This document shows positions 18,652 through 29,296 of a DNA stretch of 64,000 nucleotides, piece after piece. The translations under genes and the position numbers were made by a program. The DNA comes from Sphingomonas hengshuiensis (GTDB lineage Bacteria > Pseudomonadota > Alphaproteobacteria > Sphingomonadales > Sphingomonadaceae): contig NZ_CP010836.1 in NCBI RefSeq assembly GCF_000935025.1, positions 62,001 through 126,000 of the forward strand, in the 5' to 3' direction. The number at the start of each line of letters is the position of its first letter. Position 1 is the first letter of the stretch. The notes under the pieces are model-generated. The model was not told the origin of the DNA, did no database searches, and saw nothing but the letters and a program-made list of their open reading frames with translations.

Positions 18652-18665
18652 TTTGTCATGACAAA
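18652..18665. promoter_or_regulatory. 14-bp palindrome over the kdpB start codon
   Basis: TTTGTCATGACAAA is a perfect palindrome centred on the kdpB ATG (18658-18660), in the 11-base gap after kdpA. In mRNA it could fold only poorly, so a protein-binding or chance origin is as likely as translational control. Confidence 0.25.
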
Positions 18666-20673
18666 CGCATCCTCGATGTTTTCCGCCAAGCTCGTCGCGC
18701 CGGCGATCGGCGACGCTTTCAGGAAGCTCGCCCCGCGCCAGCTGGTGAAGAACCCCGTGCTCTTCACGACTGCCGTGGTCGCGGCGCTTCTGACCGTGCT
18801 GGTGTTCCTCGGCGGCGACGGGCTCTCGATTCCGTTCCAGCTCCAGTTGATCGTGTGGCTATGGCTGACGGTGCTGTTCGGCACCTTTGCCGAGGCGCTG
18901 GCCGAGGGGCGGGGGCGCGCACAGGCGGCGTCGCTGCGCGCGGCCAAGAGCGAGCTGAAGGCCACGCTGCCCGACGGTAGCGTCGTCCCCGCGACCCAGC
19001 TGCGCAAGGGGCAGGTGGTGATGGTCCGGACCGGCGACCTGATCCCCGCCGACGGCGAAGTGATCGAGGGCGTCGCATCGGTCAACGAAGCCGCGATCAC
19101 CGGCGAAAGCGCGCCGGTGATCCGCGAAGGCGGCGGGGATCGTTCGGCGGTGACGGCGGGCACGCGCGTCATCTCCGACTGGATCAAGGTGCGCGTGACG
19201 CAGGAGCCGGGCGAAGGCTTTCTCGACCGGATGATCGCCTTGGTCGAAGGCGCCGAGCGGCAAAAGACGCCGAACGAGATCGCGCTGACGATCCTGCTGG
19301 TCGGGCTTACGATCATCTTCCTGATCGCGGTCGGGACGATCCCCGGCTTTGCCGCCTATGCCGGGGGCGCGATTCCCGTGGCGATCCTCGCGGCGCTGCT
19401 CATCACGCTGATCCCGACGACGATCGCCGCGCTCCTCTCTGCGATCGGCATTGCCGGGATGGACCGGCTGGTCCGCTTCAACGTGCTCGCCAAGTCGGGC
19501 CGCGCGGTCGAGGCGGCGGGGGATATCGACGTGCTGCTGCTCGACAAGACCGGCACGATCACGATCGGCGACCGCGCCGCGAGCGAGTTCCGCACGCTGT
19601 CGGGCGTCAGCGGCGATGACCTTGCCGAGGCGGCGCTGCTGGCGAGCCTCGCCGACGAGACGCCCGAGGGGCGTTCGGTGGTGACGCTGGCGCAGGGCCG
19701 CTACGCGGTCGCGACGCGCAGCCTTCCCGCCGATGCCGAGATCATCGCCTTTACCGCGCAGACTCGCATTTCGGGCGTCCGCACCGGCGGCAGCCTGATC
19801 CAGAAAGGTGCCGTCGATGCGGTGCTGCGCGCCAATCCGGGCGCAGGGACGAGCGCGGCGGCAACCGAATTGCGCCGGATCACCGACGAGATCGCGCGTT
19901 CGGGCCAGACGCCGCTGGCGGTGGCGCAGGATGGCCGGCTGCTGGGCGTCATCGCGCTCAAGGATGTCGTGAAAGCGGGCGTGCGCGAACGTTTCGTCGA
20001 ACTGCGCCGCATGGGCATCCGCACCGTGATGATCACCGGCGACAATCCGCTGACTGCCGCCGCGATCGCCGCCGAGGCGGGGGTCGACGATTTCCTCGCC
20101 GAGGCGACGCCCGAGGACAAGCTGGCGCTGATCCGCAAGGAACAGCAGGGCGGACGGCTGGTCGCGATGTGCGGCGACGGCACTAACGATGCGCCAGCAC
20201 TGGCCCAGGCCGATGTCGGCGTGGCGATGAACACCGGCACCCAGGCGGCGCGCGAGGCGGGCAACATGGTTGACCTCGACAGCGATCCCACGAAGCTGAT
20301 CGAGATCGTCGGGCTGGGCAAGCAATTGCTGATGACCCGCGGCGCGCTGACGACCTTCTCGGTTGCCAACGACGTTGCGAAGTATTTCGCGATCATCCCG
20401 GCGATGTTCGTCACGCTCTATCCGGGGCTGGGCGTACTCAACGTGATGGGGCTGGCATCGCCGCAGAGCGCGATCCTGTCGGCGATCATCTTTAACGCGC
20501 TGATCATCCCATGCCTGGTGCCGTTGGCGCTGAAGGGCGTGGCCTATCGCCCGATGGGCGCGGGCGCGCTGCTGGCGCGCAACCTCGCGGTCTATGGCCT
20601 GGGCGGGCTGATCGCGCCGTTCGTCGGAATCAAGGCGATCGACCTGCTCGTCGCCGGCCTCCACCTCGCCTGA
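18658..20673 (+). CDS. kdpB: KdpB, P-type ATPase catalytic subunit
   Basis: 671 aa from the ATG at 18658, which has GAAGG upstream; the frame is open to 18529 but that part overlaps kdpA. It hydrolyses ATP to drive K+ uptake through KdpA. Seen: the A-domain [10 protein letters not shown], the phosphorylation motif [12 protein letters not shown] with Asp near residue 296, the hinge [10 protein letters not shown] and [18 protein letters not shown]. About seven membrane segments are seen. It is slightly shorter at the N-terminus than the E. coli protein. Confidence 0.97.
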   Translation: MTNASSMFSAKLVAPAIGDAFRKLAPRQLVKNPVLFTTAVVAALLTVLVFLGGDGLSIPFQLQLIVWLWLTVLFGTFAEALAEGRGRAQAASLRAAKSELKATLPDGSVVPATQLRKGQVVMVRTGDLIPADGEVIEGVASVNEAAITGESAPVIREGGGDRSAVTAGTRVISDWIKVRVTQEPGEGFLDRMIALVEGAERQKTPNEIALTILLVGLTIIFLIAVGTIPGFAAYAGGAIPVAILAALLITLIPTTIAALLSAIGIAGMDRLVRFNVLAKSGRAVEAAGDIDVLLLDKTGTITIGDRAASEFRTLSGVSGDDLAEAALLASLADETPEGRSVVTLAQGRYAVATRSLPADAEIIAFTAQTRISGVRTGGSLIQKGAVDAVLRANPGAGTSAAATELRRITDEIARSGQTPLAVAQDGRLLGVIALKDVVKAGVRERFVELRRMGIRTVMITGDNPLTAAAIAAEAGVDDFLAEATPEDKLALIRKEQQGGRLVAMCGDGTNDAPALAQADVGVAMNTGTQAAREAGNMVDLDSDPTKLIEIVGLGKQLLMTRGALTTFSVANDVAKYFAIIPAMFVTLYPGLGVLNVMGLASPQSAILSAIIFNALIIPCLVPLALKGVAYRPMGAGALLARNLAVYGLGGLIAPFVGIKAIDLLVAGLHLA

Positions 20674-20695
20674 TCCGAACCAAGGACATATCGAC

Positions 20696-21292
20696 ATGCT
20701 TCGGGATTTCACCACTGCATTCCGTCCGGCGATCGTGCTGGCCGCGCTGTTCGCCCTGCTGCTCGGGCTTGCCTATCCGGCGGCGCTCACCGGGATCGGC
20801 CAGCTTGCCTTTCCGGAACAGGCCAATGGCAGCCTGATCCGAGACGAGGGCCGCGTGGTCGGCTCCGCGCTGATCGGGCAATCCTTTGCCGGTCCCGGCT
20901 ATTTCCATGGCCGCCCCTCCGCTGCGGGTGCGGGCTATGACGCAATGGCCTCGTCGGGCTCCAACCTCGGCCCGACCAGCCAGGTGCTGGCCGATCGGGT
21001 GAAGGCCGATCTCGCCGCCAATACCGCCGCACCAGCCAATCGGGTTCCTGCCGATCTGGTGACTGCCTCCGCCTCGGGGCTCGATCCCCATATCAGCCCC
21101 GAGGCGGCCTTGTATCAGGCGGATCGGGTGGCGGCGGCGCGCGGCCTTTCGCGCGATGCGGTGCGCGCGCTGGTCGCGCGACAGACCGAGGCGCCGTTGC
21201 TGGGCATGTTCGGCGAGCGCCGCGTGAATGTCCTGCTGCTCAATCGCGCGCTCGACAGAGCGGCACGCGCGGGCGCAAAAGCCGGCGCGTGA
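20696..21292 (+). CDS. kdpC: KdpC, K+-ATPase accessory subunit
   Basis: 198 aa. One N-terminal transmembrane helix ([20 protein letters not shown]) is followed by a periplasmic domain with [34 protein letters not shown] and [13 protein letters not shown], all characteristic of KdpC. It increases nucleotide affinity of the KdpFABC complex. The last four bases (GTGA) overlap the start of kdpD. Confidence 0.96.
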   Translation: MLRDFTTAFRPAIVLAALFALLLGLAYPAALTGIGQLAFPEQANGSLIRDEGRVVGSALIGQSFAGPGYFHGRPSAAGAGYDAMASSGSNLGPTSQVLADRVKADLAANTAAPANRVPADLVTASASGLDPHISPEAALYQADRVAAARGLSRDAVRALVARQTEAPLLGMFGERRVNVLLLNRALDRAARAGAKAGA

Positions 21293-23943
21293 CCGACGAT
21301 AGACCCGATCCCGAGGCCCTGCTGCGCGCCACCGCGCAGGAGGGCCGTGGCCGTCTGAAGCTCTTCCTCGGCGCGGCGCCGGGCGTAGGCAAGACCTATG
21401 AGATGCTGCGCGAGGGCGTGGCGCGGCTGCGCGCGGGCGTTGATGTGGTGATCGGGATCGTCGAGACGCATGGCCGCGCGGAGACCGAGGCGCAGGTCCA
21501 GGGGCTGGAGATCGTGCCCCGCCGCGCCGTCGACTATGAGGGCCGCAGCCTCGACGAGATGGACGTCGATGCGATCCTGGCGCGGGCGCCGCAACTCGTG
21601 CTGGTCGACGAGCTGGCGCACACCAACGTACCCGGAAGCCGCCACGACAAGCGCTACCAGGATGTCGAGGAGCTGCTGGCGGCGGGGATCGACGTCTATT
21701 CGACGGTCAACATCCAGCATCTGGAGAGCCTGAACGACGTCGTCGCGTCGTTCACCAAGGTCCGCGTGCGCGAGACGTTGCCCGATCGCGTGCTCGAAAA
21801 CGCCGAGATCGAAGTCGTCGATATCCCCCCGGACGAGCTGATCGAGCGGCTCCGGGAGGGGAAGGTCTATATCCCCGAGGAGGCGACCCGCGCGCTGGGG
21901 CATTTCTTCTCGAAGTCGAACCTCTCGGCGCTGCGCGAACTCGCGCTTCGCCGCGCGGCGCAGGCGGTGGATGCACAGATGCTCGACTATCTGCGCGCCC
22001 ATGCGCTGGCGGGCACCTGGGCCGGTGGCGACCGTGTCGTGGTGGCGGTCCACGAACTGCCCGGCGCCGCCGAGCTGGTGCGCGCCGCAAAGCGTGTCGC
22101 CGACGCACTACGCGCGCCCTGGACCGCAGTGCATATCGAGACGCCGCGTGCGGCGCAGTTCAGCGACGCGGAGAACGCCCGACTGGCCGCGACGCTGCAT
22201 CTGGCCAGCCAGCTTGGCGCGCAAGTGGCGTCGGTGCCCGCCGAATCGGTTCTCGCGGGGCTGAAGCGCTTTACGGTCGAGGCTCGGGCGACGCAGTTGA
22301 TCGTCGGCAAGTCGGCGCGATCGCGCTGGTTCGAGTTGCGGCACGGATCGGTGGTCGACCGGCTGGTGCGCGAAACCCCCGGAATCGCCGTGCATGTCCT
22401 GCCGATGGCGGAAGGCGCACCCGCGCCGCGACAGCGCCCGCGCCGCGGCCCCGGCCATGGCTGGGGCAAGCCCATGGGCTATGCCGTATCGCTGGGGCTG
22501 ACCGGGCTGGTGACGCTGGTCGGCGCCAGCATGGGCAACGTCACCAATATCGGGCTGCTGTACCTGCTGCCGGTGATGGTCGCGGCGACGCGCTATGGCG
22601 TGCGCACCGGCGTCGTCACCGGGCTCGCCTCGTCGCTGGCGTATAATTTCTTCTTCATCCCGCCGACCCACACGTTCACGATCCAGGACCCGCAGAACAT
22701 CCTGACGGTGCTGACGCTGATGGCGGTGGCGGTGGTGAGCAGCCAACTCGCGGCGCGGGTGCGCGCCCAGGCGGTGCTGGCGCAGCGCAGCGCGGGACAG
22801 AATAGCGCGCTCGCAGGCTTTGCGCGGCTGCTGACGGGCACCAGCAAGCGCGACGAGCTGGGCCAGATATTGTGCGCCGAAGTGGGCCGGTTGCTCGATG
22901 CCAGCACCGTGCTGCTGCTGCCCGAGCACGGCGAGCTGGCGTTGGTGGCCGCGTTTCCGCCCGAGGACCGGCTGGAGGCGATCGAGCAGGCGGCGGCGCG
23001 CTGGGCCTTCGATCATAACCAGCCGACCGGGCGCGGATCGGATACGCTGACCGCATCCGAATGGCTGTTCCACCCGCTGGCCGCGGGCGGGCGCGTGCTC
23101 GGCGTGATGGGGCTGGCGCGTCCCGACGCGACGACGGTGCTGCGTTCGGACCAGCTGCCGCTGCTGCTGAGCTTGCTCGACCAGGCGGCGCTCGCGCTCG
23201 AGCGGATGGCGCTGGAGGCGGAGATGGCGACGGTGACGCAGCTCAAGGAGCGCGATCGCCTCCGCGCCGCGCTGCTATCGTCCGTCAGCCACGATCTTCG
23301 CACTCCGCTGACCACCGTGCTGGGGATGCTGGCGGAGATGGAGCCCGCGTCGCCCGAACAGGCCGGGCAACTCGCCGCCGCACGCAGCGAGGCGGAGCGG
23401 CTGCACCGCTTCGTCGCGAACCTGCTCGACATGGTGCGGATCGAATCGGGCGCGCTGCACCAGGCGATCGAGCCGGTCGACCTGGCCGAAGCGGCGGCAA
23501 GCGCGGTCCACGACCTTCGCCGCGCGCTGGAAGGGCATGCGATCCGGCTGGACGTGTCGCCCGAACTTCCCTTTGTCTCGGTCGATGCGCAGCTATTCCA
23601 CCATTGCCTGATCAACTTGCTCGAAAACGCCGCGAAATATGGCGATTCCGGATCGCCCATCACGATTTCGGCGCGGCGCCAGCCCAGCGGCATGACGCTT
23701 AGCGTGCTCGACGAGGGGCCGGGGCTGGCGGCGGGGGAAGAGAAGCGCATCTTCGAAACCTTTGCCCGGATCGAGGGGTCCGACCGCAAGGGCGGCACCG
23801 GGCTGGGGCTGGCCATCGTCAAGGGCTTTGCCGAAGCGATGGGGCTGCGCGTCGATGCCGCCAATCGCGCCGATGGCGCCGGGGCGTGCTTCACGCTGCG
23901 AATCCCCGAAAGCCATTTGCGCAAGGGCGGGGGCGGCGAATGA
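21289..23943 (+). CDS. kdpD: KdpD, K+-responsive sensor kinase
   Basis: 884 aa, GTG start overlapping the kdpC stop. Domains: KdpD N-terminal domain with Walker [10 protein letters not shown] (29-37), a universal-stress-like domain (about 245-370), four closely spaced membrane helices (about 395-495), a GAF-like region, HisKA with [17 protein letters not shown] (phospho-acceptor His668) and an HATPase with [11 protein letters not shown] and [12 protein letters not shown]. It senses K+ limitation and phosphorylates KdpE. It overlaps kdpE by four bases. Confidence 0.95.
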   Translation: MTDDRPDPEALLRATAQEGRGRLKLFLGAAPGVGKTYEMLREGVARLRAGVDVVIGIVETHGRAETEAQVQGLEIVPRRAVDYEGRSLDEMDVDAILARAPQLVLVDELAHTNVPGSRHDKRYQDVEELLAAGIDVYSTVNIQHLESLNDVVASFTKVRVRETLPDRVLENAEIEVVDIPPDELIERLREGKVYIPEEATRALGHFFSKSNLSALRELALRRAAQAVDAQMLDYLRAHALAGTWAGGDRVVVAVHELPGAAELVRAAKRVADALRAPWTAVHIETPRAAQFSDAENARLAATLHLASQLGAQVASVPAESVLAGLKRFTVEARATQLIVGKSARSRWFELRHGSVVDRLVRETPGIAVHVLPMAEGAPAPRQRPRRGPGHGWGKPMGYAVSLGLTGLVTLVGASMGNVTNIGLLYLLPVMVAATRYGVRTGVVTGLASSLAYNFFFIPPTHTFTIQDPQNILTVLTLMAVAVVSSQLAARVRAQAVLAQRSAGQNSALAGFARLLTGTSKRDELGQILCAEVGRLLDASTVLLLPEHGELALVAAFPPEDRLEAIEQAAARWAFDHNQPTGRGSDTLTASEWLFHPLAAGGRVLGVMGLARPDATTVLRSDQLPLLLSLLDQAALALERMALEAEMATVTQLKERDRLRAALLSSVSHDLRTPLTTVLGMLAEMEPASPEQAGQLAAARSEAERLHRFVANLLDMVRIESGALHQAIEPVDLAEAAASAVHDLRRALEGHAIRLDVSPELPFVSVDAQLFHHCLINLLENAAKYGDSGSPITISARRQPSGMTLSVLDEGPGLAAGEEKRIFETFARIEGSDRKGGTGLGLAIVKGFAEAMGLRVDAANRADGAGACFTLRIPESHLRKGGGGE

Positions 23944-24623
23944 GTATCCAGCCGAAGATATTGGTCGTCGACGATGAGGCCGCGATCCGCAGGCTGCTGG
24001 CGACTGGGCTGGCCCGGGCGGGCTATCGCGTGGTCGAGGCGGCGAATGCGCGCGAAGCGATGGCGGCGATGCAGATCGACAAGCCCGATGCGGTGCTGCT
24101 CGACCTGGGGCTGCCCGATCGCGACGGGCTGGAACTGGTCCCGCTGATCAAGGCGGCGGGCGCGGCGGTGGTGATCGTGTCGGCGCGGGACGCGACCGAT
24201 CAGAAGGTAACCGCGCTCGACCTGGGCGCCGACGACTATGTCACAAAGCCATTCGATACCGAGGAGATATTGGCGCGCATCCGCACTGCGCTGCGCCACC
24301 GGCTGTCCGCCGAGGCGGAGGCGGCGGTGGTCCGGATCGGTATGGTGGAGATCGACCTGACCGCCAGGCTGGTGCGCAATGGCGGCGTGGAGGTGCACCT
24401 GACTCCGAAGGAGTTCGGCTTTCTCGCCGAACTCGCAAAGCATCCCGGGCGAGTGATCACGCATGTCCAGCTTCTCCGGACAGTGTGGGGGGCCGGGCAC
24501 GAAAGCGACGTCGAATATCTGCGCGTGGCCGCGCGCGGAGTCCGCAAGAAGCTTGAGAGCGAAGGGGCCCCCGCATCGTTCATTCGCAACGAGCCCGGGA
24601 TCGGATATCGGCTGATGGCTTGA
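23940..24623 (+). CDS. kdpE: KdpE, response regulator of the kdp operon
   Basis: 227 aa, ATGA overlap with kdpD. Receiver domain KILVVDDEAAIRR with phospho-acceptor Asp55 (LLDLGLPDRDG) and Lys in YVTKPF, then an OmpR-type winged helix (LTPKEFGFLAELAKHPGRVI, SDVEYLRVAARGVRKKLE). It activates transcription of kdp under K+ limitation. The frame is open upstream to 23886, but only the start at 23940 fits the family. Confidence 0.95.
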   Translation: MSIQPKILVVDDEAAIRRLLATGLARAGYRVVEAANAREAMAAMQIDKPDAVLLDLGLPDRDGLELVPLIKAAGAAVVIVSARDATDQKVTALDLGADDYVTKPFDTEEILARIRTALRHRLSAEAEAAVVRIGMVEIDLTARLVRNGGVEVHLTPKEFGFLAELAKHPGRVITHVQLLRTVWGAGHESDVEYLRVAARGVRKKLESEGAPASFIRNEPGIGYRLMA

Positions 24624-24663
24624 ATCAGTGCAATTCTCCCGCGACTTGACGTAGAATAGCCGG

Positions 24664-25386
24664 ATGCTCGGCTCCAACGACATGACAGGCGATTCGGCGA
24701 GGCTTCTGGTTGTCGACGATGATCGCGACATTCGGATGCTGCTCGCCAGCAGCCTGGGCGCGCGCGGATACCAGGTCGAAACCGCCGCCAACGCGCGCGA
24801 CATGGACGATATATTGGCGCGAAAGCCGATCGACCTGATCATTCTGGACGTGATGATGCCGGGCGAGGACGGGTTGTCGGCCTGTCGGCGCATCGTCGGC
24901 AATGGCGGGCCCGAAGTCATCCTGCTGAGCGCGCTGGGCGAGGAGCAGGACCGGATATTGGGGCTGGAAGTCGGCGCCGGCCATTATTTGCCCAAGCCGT
25001 GCAGTCCGCGCGAAATCCTGGCGACGGTGCGTGCGGCGCTGCGTCGGCGCGGATCGGCGGCGGTGCCGGTGGGCGAAGCCTATGCCTTCGAAGGCTGGCG
25101 GATCGACCTGGGCTCGCACGAGCTGTTCGATCCCGACGGCGTGCTGGTCGGGCTGACCGATGGCGAGTTTGCGGTTCTGCGGGTCTTCGTCGAGCGCCCG
25201 CGGCGCGTATTGTCGCGCGAGGCGTTGCTGTCGGCGGCGCGCGGCCCCGATTCGGACGCCTATGACCGCGCGATCGACGTGCAGGTCAGCCGGCTGCGGC
25301 GCAAGCTGCGCGCCCGCGGCGAAGAGATCATCCGCACCGTCCGCAACGAAGGCTATCTGTTCGTACCGCGCGCCGTTCGCATATGA
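24664..25386 (+). CDS. OmpR-family response regulator
   Basis: 240 aa. Receiver domain with LLVVDDDRDIRMLLA, phospho-acceptor Asp62 (LIILDVMMPGEDG) and a winged-helix output domain (LTDGEFAVLRVFVERPRRVL, SDAYDRAIDVQVSRLRRKLR). The conserved T/S-K-P-F is NYLPKP-like (HYLPKPCSPRE). It starts 40 bases after kdpE and overlaps the following kinase by four bases, so it pairs with that kinase. The ATG at 24682 is a possible alternative start. Stimulus unknown. Confidence 0.9.
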   Translation: MLGSNDMTGDSARLLVVDDDRDIRMLLASSLGARGYQVETAANARDMDDILARKPIDLIILDVMMPGEDGLSACRRIVGNGGPEVILLSALGEEQDRILGLEVGAGHYLPKPCSPREILATVRAALRRRGSAAVPVGEAYAFEGWRIDLGSHELFDPDGVLVGLTDGEFAVLRVFVERPRRVLSREALLSAARGPDSDAYDRAIDVQVSRLRRKLRARGEEIIRTVRNEGYLFVPRAVRI

Positions 25387-26717
25387 ATCGATTGCAGGGC
25401 AGGGCGCGCACGTCGCTGTTCCTCCGCGTCTTCGCCCTGATGCTGTTGTGCGTCGGCGCGGTGCAATTGTTGAACTTCGCGCTGCTGATCGCGGTGCAGC
25501 CGCCCGCGGGCAAGATCTACACCGTGGGCCAGCTTGCCGAGGCGCTGACCGATGCCGATGCCCGCGCGGGTTTCCGCGTGACCAGGCTTACGCATGTCGA
25601 ACCCGCGCCCTGGCACCCGCGCGCGGAGCGGCTCCAGCTGGCGCTGGCGATGGTGATGGGGGTCGCGCCCGACCGCGTCCAGATCAGCTTCCCGGCGCCG
25701 TTTCTCCAGCGGGCGCCGGTCTATGACCGGACCAGCGTGCCGCGCGTCGATGCCGCCACGATCCGCCCGGTGGCGCGCGATCTGGTGTTGATCGACGGTT
25801 TCCGCGCCGAGTTCCGGCGGGATGACGGCAGTTGGCTGCGCGTCGAATCGAACCGGGTCGTCGATCCGTGGCGGTGGTTCGTGCTGTTCTGGCTGGTGTT
25901 GGCGGTGGTCGCGGTGGCGCCGTTCGCCTGGATGCTGGCGCGGCGGCTGGCGGGTCCGATCGGCGCGTTTGCGGCGGCAGCGGAGCGACTGGGGCGCGAT
26001 CCACGCGCGGCGCCGCTGACGCTGGCCGGGCCCGCCGAAATTGCGGACGCTGCGGCGGCGTTCAACCGGATGCAGGCGCGGCTCAACCGCTATGTCGATG
26101 ATCGCACGACGGTGATGGCGGCAATTGCGCACGACCTGCGCACCCCGTTGATGCGGCTGGGGCTGCGGCTGGAGGGCACCCCCGAGCCGGTGCGGGAGGC
26201 GTGCGAGCGGGACATTGGCGAGATGCAGGCGATGTTGTCGGCAGCGATGGCCTATGTCCGTGACGCCGGGTCGCTGGCGGGATCGCGGCGACCGCTGGAT
26301 CTGCGCTCGCTGGCGGAGACCGTGGTGGACGATATGAGCGATCATGGCGACCCGGTGACGATCGCGACGGGCGCGCCGGTCGTCGTCGAGGGCGATTCGG
26401 TGGCGCTGAAGACGCTGCTGACCAATTTGGTGAGCAACGCTGTCAAATATGCCGGCGATGCGACGGTCGCGATCTCGCGCGCGCAGGGGCAGGCCGTGGT
26501 CGAAATCCGCGACCATGGTCCCGGTATCCCCGCCGAGGAAATCGATCGCGTGTTCGAACCGTTTTTCCGCAGCGAAAAGTCGCGCAGCCGCGATACCGGC
26601 GGCACCGGGCTGGGGCTGGCGAGCGCGCGGGCGGTGGCGCGGGCGCATGGCGGCGAAGTGACGCTGGAGAATTGCCCCGAAGGCGGGCTGGTCGCACGGG
26701 TGACGCTGCCCGCCTGA
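25383..26717 (+). CDS. Membrane sensor histidine kinase (EnvZ-like layout)
   Basis: 444 aa. One N-terminal helix (VFALMLLCVGAVQLLNFALL), a periplasmic loop of about 130 residues, a second helix (FVLFWLVLAVVAVAPFAWML), a HAMP linker (RRLAGPIGAFAAAAERLG), HisKA with AAIAHDLRTPLMRLG (His250) and HATPase with LLTNLVSNAVKYAG and [13 protein letters not shown]. The partner is the regulator just upstream. The arrangement resembles the OmpR/EnvZ and RstA/RstB classes; signal unknown. Confidence 0.9.
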   Translation: MNRLQGRARTSLFLRVFALMLLCVGAVQLLNFALLIAVQPPAGKIYTVGQLAEALTDADARAGFRVTRLTHVEPAPWHPRAERLQLALAMVMGVAPDRVQISFPAPFLQRAPVYDRTSVPRVDAATIRPVARDLVLIDGFRAEFRRDDGSWLRVESNRVVDPWRWFVLFWLVLAVVAVAPFAWMLARRLAGPIGAFAAAAERLGRDPRAAPLTLAGPAEIADAAAAFNRMQARLNRYVDDRTTVMAAIAHDLRTPLMRLGLRLEGTPEPVREACERDIGEMQAMLSAAMAYVRDAGSLAGSRRPLDLRSLAETVVDDMSDHGDPVTIATGAPVVVEGDSVALKTLLTNLVSNAVKYAGDATVAISRAQGQAVVEIRDHGPGIPAEEIDRVFEPFFRSEKSRSRDTGGTGLGLASARAVARAHGGEVTLENCPEGGLVARVTLPA

Positions 26718-26752
26718 TCAGGCTATGCCGGGGTAACGAGGAGAGGGAAGTC

Positions 26753-27763
26753 ATGGTTGAGACGACACGCCGGGCATTGATCGCCGCCATCGCGGCGGCG
26801 CCGCTGCTGCCCGGACTCGCGCGCGCTCAGGCGACGAGCGGGATCACCCGGCTGGACCCGGCGCTGGACGCGATACTGGACGCCCGTGTCCCGATCGAGA
26901 GCATCGCCGATGGCATCCAATGGGCCGAGGGGCCGGTTTGGGTCCGCGAGGGCGGTTATCTGCTCTTTTCCGATCCGCCCGTGAACATCGCCTATCGCTG
27001 GAAGCAGGGGGAGGGCAAAAGCGTCTTCCTCCAGCCATCGGGCCTCGCCGGCCCGGTCCCCGCAGCGCTCCGCGAGCCCGGATCGAACGGGATGGTGCTG
27101 GATCGCGAGGGCCGGTTGGTGATCGCGGACAGCGGGACGCGCGCGATCGTGCGCGTCGACCTGAAAACCCGCGAGAAGACGATTCTCGCCGATCGGTTCG
27201 AGGGCAAGCGGCTGAACAGCTGCAACGATCTGGTGATCGCCGCGGATGGCACGATCTACTTCACCGATCCGCCTTACGGCCTGACCGAGGGCGATACGTC
27301 GCCGCTGAAGGAGCAGTCGGTCAATGGCGTCTATCGGCTGGCGGCCGATGGCACCGTCACGCTGGTCGACGGGACGCTTACCCGGCCCAATGGCATCGGC
27401 CTCTCGCCCGACGGTCGCGTGCTCTATGTCTCGGTCTCCGATCCGGCGACCGCCTATATTTATGCCTATCCGATCGATCGCGCAGGCCAGCAGGGGACGC
27501 GAAGCGTGCTTGCCGACTTCCGCGCCGATGCCGCGAAGGGCCTGCCGGGCCTGCCCGACGGGATGAAGGTCGCCGCGAGCGGGCATTTGTTTGCCAGCGG
27601 GCCGGGTGGCATCCATATCCTCGATCACACCGGGCGGCGGCTGGGGCTGATCTCCACCGGCCAGTCGGCGGCGAACTGCGCGTTCGGCGAGGACGGGCGG
27701 ACGCTGTTCATCACGTCGAGCGACAAGGTGTTTCGCGTGCGGCTGAAGATGTCGGGGTGGTGA
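26753..27763 (+). CDS. Exported SMP-30/gluconolactonase-like protein
   Basis: 336 aa. The start at 26753 has GAGGAGAGGGAAG upstream and gives a twin-arginine-like signal (TTRRALIAAIAAAPLLPGLA, cut after ARA), so export to the periplasm is likely. Six-bladed propeller motifs: AEGPVWVREGGYLLFSD, SNGMVLDREGRLVIAD, CNDLVIAADGTIYFTDPPYG and RPNGIGLSPDGRVLYVS, with the metal-binding Glu and Asn residues of the family in place. Likely a lactone hydrolase acting on a sugar lactone; substrate unknown. Confidence 0.85.
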   Translation: MVETTRRALIAAIAAAPLLPGLARAQATSGITRLDPALDAILDARVPIESIADGIQWAEGPVWVREGGYLLFSDPPVNIAYRWKQGEGKSVFLQPSGLAGPVPAALREPGSNGMVLDREGRLVIADSGTRAIVRVDLKTREKTILADRFEGKRLNSCNDLVIAADGTIYFTDPPYGLTEGDTSPLKEQSVNGVYRLAADGTVTLVDGTLTRPNGIGLSPDGRVLYVSVSDPATAYIYAYPIDRAGQQGTRSVLADFRADAAKGLPGLPDGMKVAASGHLFASGPGGIHILDHTGRRLGLISTGQSAANCAFGEDGRTLFITSSDKVFRVRLKMSGW

Positions 27764-27792
27764 GCGCCGCGCCGGCCCCCTAAGTCAGGGAC

Positions 27793-28539
27793 ATGGACCA
27801 GCCCGAGGCGATACCCGCCGCTACTGTCATCGTGATGCGCGAGGTCGCCGGCGGCCCGCCCGAATTGCTGATGGTCGAACGCGCGCGGGCGATGGCGTTT
27901 GCGGGTGGCGCGCTGGTTTTCCCCGGCGGACGGATCGATCCGGGCGATCGGGCATTGGCCGCTCTGATGGCTGGAGATCCCGACGATATGGCCGCGCGCG
28001 TGGCGGCGGTGCGCGAGACGCTGGAAGAGGCGGGAGTCGCCGTGGGCGTCGACCTTCCCGGCGATGCGATTCTGGGGCTACGCGAGCGGATTTACGCCGG
28101 TGCCCCGATGGGCGCCGAAATCGCCGCAGCGGGCGGCATGTTGCGGCTCGATGCGCTGATCCCCTTTGCCCGCTGGCTGCCGCACGGGGTGCCGCATCGG
28201 GTGTTCGACACGCGCTTCTACCTCGCGCAAGCGCCCGCCGATGCGGAACCGGTCGTCGACGGCAACGAGAATGTCCGCGTGTTCTGGAGCAGCGCGCGCG
28301 CGGTGCTCGCCGCCGCGGATGCCGGGGCCGCCACGATCATTTTCCCGACGCGGCGCAATCTGGAGCGGATGGCGCTGTTCGGGTCCTTTTCCGACGCCGT
28401 CGCCGATGCGCAGGCGCATGCGATCCGCCCGATCACGCCGTGGATAGAAGCGCGCGAGGGCGTCGACCATCTCTGCATTCCCGATGACCTGGGCTATCCG
28501 GTGGCCGCGCAGCCGCTCAGCGCGGTGCGGCGGGCGTGA
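27793..28539 (+). CDS. NUDIX hydrolase
   Basis: 248 aa. MVERARAMAFAGGALVFPGG followed by RIDPGDRA and AAVRETLEEAGVAVG make a Nudix box with an insertion between the GG and REXXEE parts, as in NUDT7/NUDT19-type CoA or nucleoside-diphosphate hydrolases. The C-terminal part (FDTRFYLAQAPADAEPVVDG, TRRNLERMALF) also fits that group. Cytoplasmic. It overlaps the extensin-like gene by four bases. Confidence 0.85.
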   Translation: MDQPEAIPAATVIVMREVAGGPPELLMVERARAMAFAGGALVFPGGRIDPGDRALAALMAGDPDDMAARVAAVRETLEEAGVAVGVDLPGDAILGLRERIYAGAPMGAEIAAAGGMLRLDALIPFARWLPHGVPHRVFDTRFYLAQAPADAEPVVDGNENVRVFWSSARAVLAAADAGAATIIFPTRRNLERMALFGSFSDAVADAQAHAIRPITPWIEAREGVDHLCIPDDLGYPVAAQPLSAVRRA

Positions 28540-29267
28540 GGGCGGTCCGCCAGGTGCTGACCGCGATTGTAGTCGCCGCGGTGTTGCTGGGCGTGGCCTT
28601 CGCGATCTATGCGATGGTGCGCAGCCGTCCGCAGGACCTGCCCTGGACTCGGCTGGACCTCGGGGCGCCGATCGGGGCGTTTACCGGGCGCAAGCTGGCA
28701 GGGCTGACCGACGATTATGCCGGGTGCCGGGCGCAGTTGCGCGCCGCGGGGGTGCGCTACACGATGCTGCCGCCGGTCAAGTCCGACGGCAAATGCGGCT
28801 ATACCGACGCAGTCCGCTTCGCGCCGGGCGGGACGCAGCAGATTGCGTACAGCCCCGCGCGGCTCGGGGTCGCGTGTCCGGTCGCGGCGGCGCTGGCGGT
28901 GTGGGAATGGAATGTGCTCCAGCCCGCTGCGCAACGCCATTTCGGCGCGCGGGTCGAGACGATCGAGCATCTCGGGAGCTATTCGTGCCGCCGTCTCTAT
29001 GGGCGCGGGTCGGGAGATTGGAGCGAGCATGCGACCGCGGACGCGCTCGACGTCGCCGCCTTCCGCCTGTCGGACGGAACGCGGGTCAGCGTGCTGGCCG
29101 ACTGGGACGAGGGCGGGGAGAAGGCCGCGTTCCTCCATGAGGTACGGACGGGTGGATGCCGGCTGTTCTCGACGGTATTGTCGCCGGATTACAATGAAGC
29201 GCACCGCGACCATTTGCACCTCGACCAGGCCGAGCGCGGCGAAATGGGCTGGCGGGCGTGCCGCTGA
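28536..29267 (+). CDS. Extensin-like C-terminal domain protein (M15-type fold)
   Basis: 243 aa, GTG start overlapping the NUDIX stop. One N-terminal membrane helix (LTAIVVAAVLLGVAFAIYAM), then the domain with paired cysteines (YAGC, GKCGY, VACPV, SYSCRR, GGCRLF, WRACR) and a metalloprotease-like centre: SEHATADALDVAAF plus HRDHLHLDQ. The His/Asp set is that of the D-Ala-D-Ala carboxypeptidase (M15) fold. It probably acts on peptidoglycan in the periplasm; activity of the family is unproven. Confidence 0.85.
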   Translation: MRAVRQVLTAIVVAAVLLGVAFAIYAMVRSRPQDLPWTRLDLGAPIGAFTGRKLAGLTDDYAGCRAQLRAAGVRYTMLPPVKSDGKCGYTDAVRFAPGGTQQIAYSPARLGVACPVAAALAVWEWNVLQPAAQRHFGARVETIEHLGSYSCRRLYGRGSGDWSEHATADALDVAAFRLSDGTRVSVLADWDEGGEKAAFLHEVRTGGCRLFSTVLSPDYNEAHRDHLHLDQAERGEMGWRACR

Positions 29268-29288
29268 CCCCTCCCGCTGGGGAGGGGT
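29267..29288. terminator. Hairpin after the extensin-like gene
   Basis: ACCCCTCCC and GGGAGGGGT pair perfectly around a GCTG loop immediately at the stop codon. It lies between convergent genes (29267 and 29297). No T-run follows. The same CCCCTCCC core recurs in the his region repeats. Confidence 0.4.
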
Positions 29289-29296
29289 GGGGCGGG

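Noticed and set aside
16361..18652. 763-codon minus-strand frame opposite kdpA
   Set aside because: It is the antisense of kdpA, with a His/Arg/Gln-rich composition and no domain; a by-product of high GC content.
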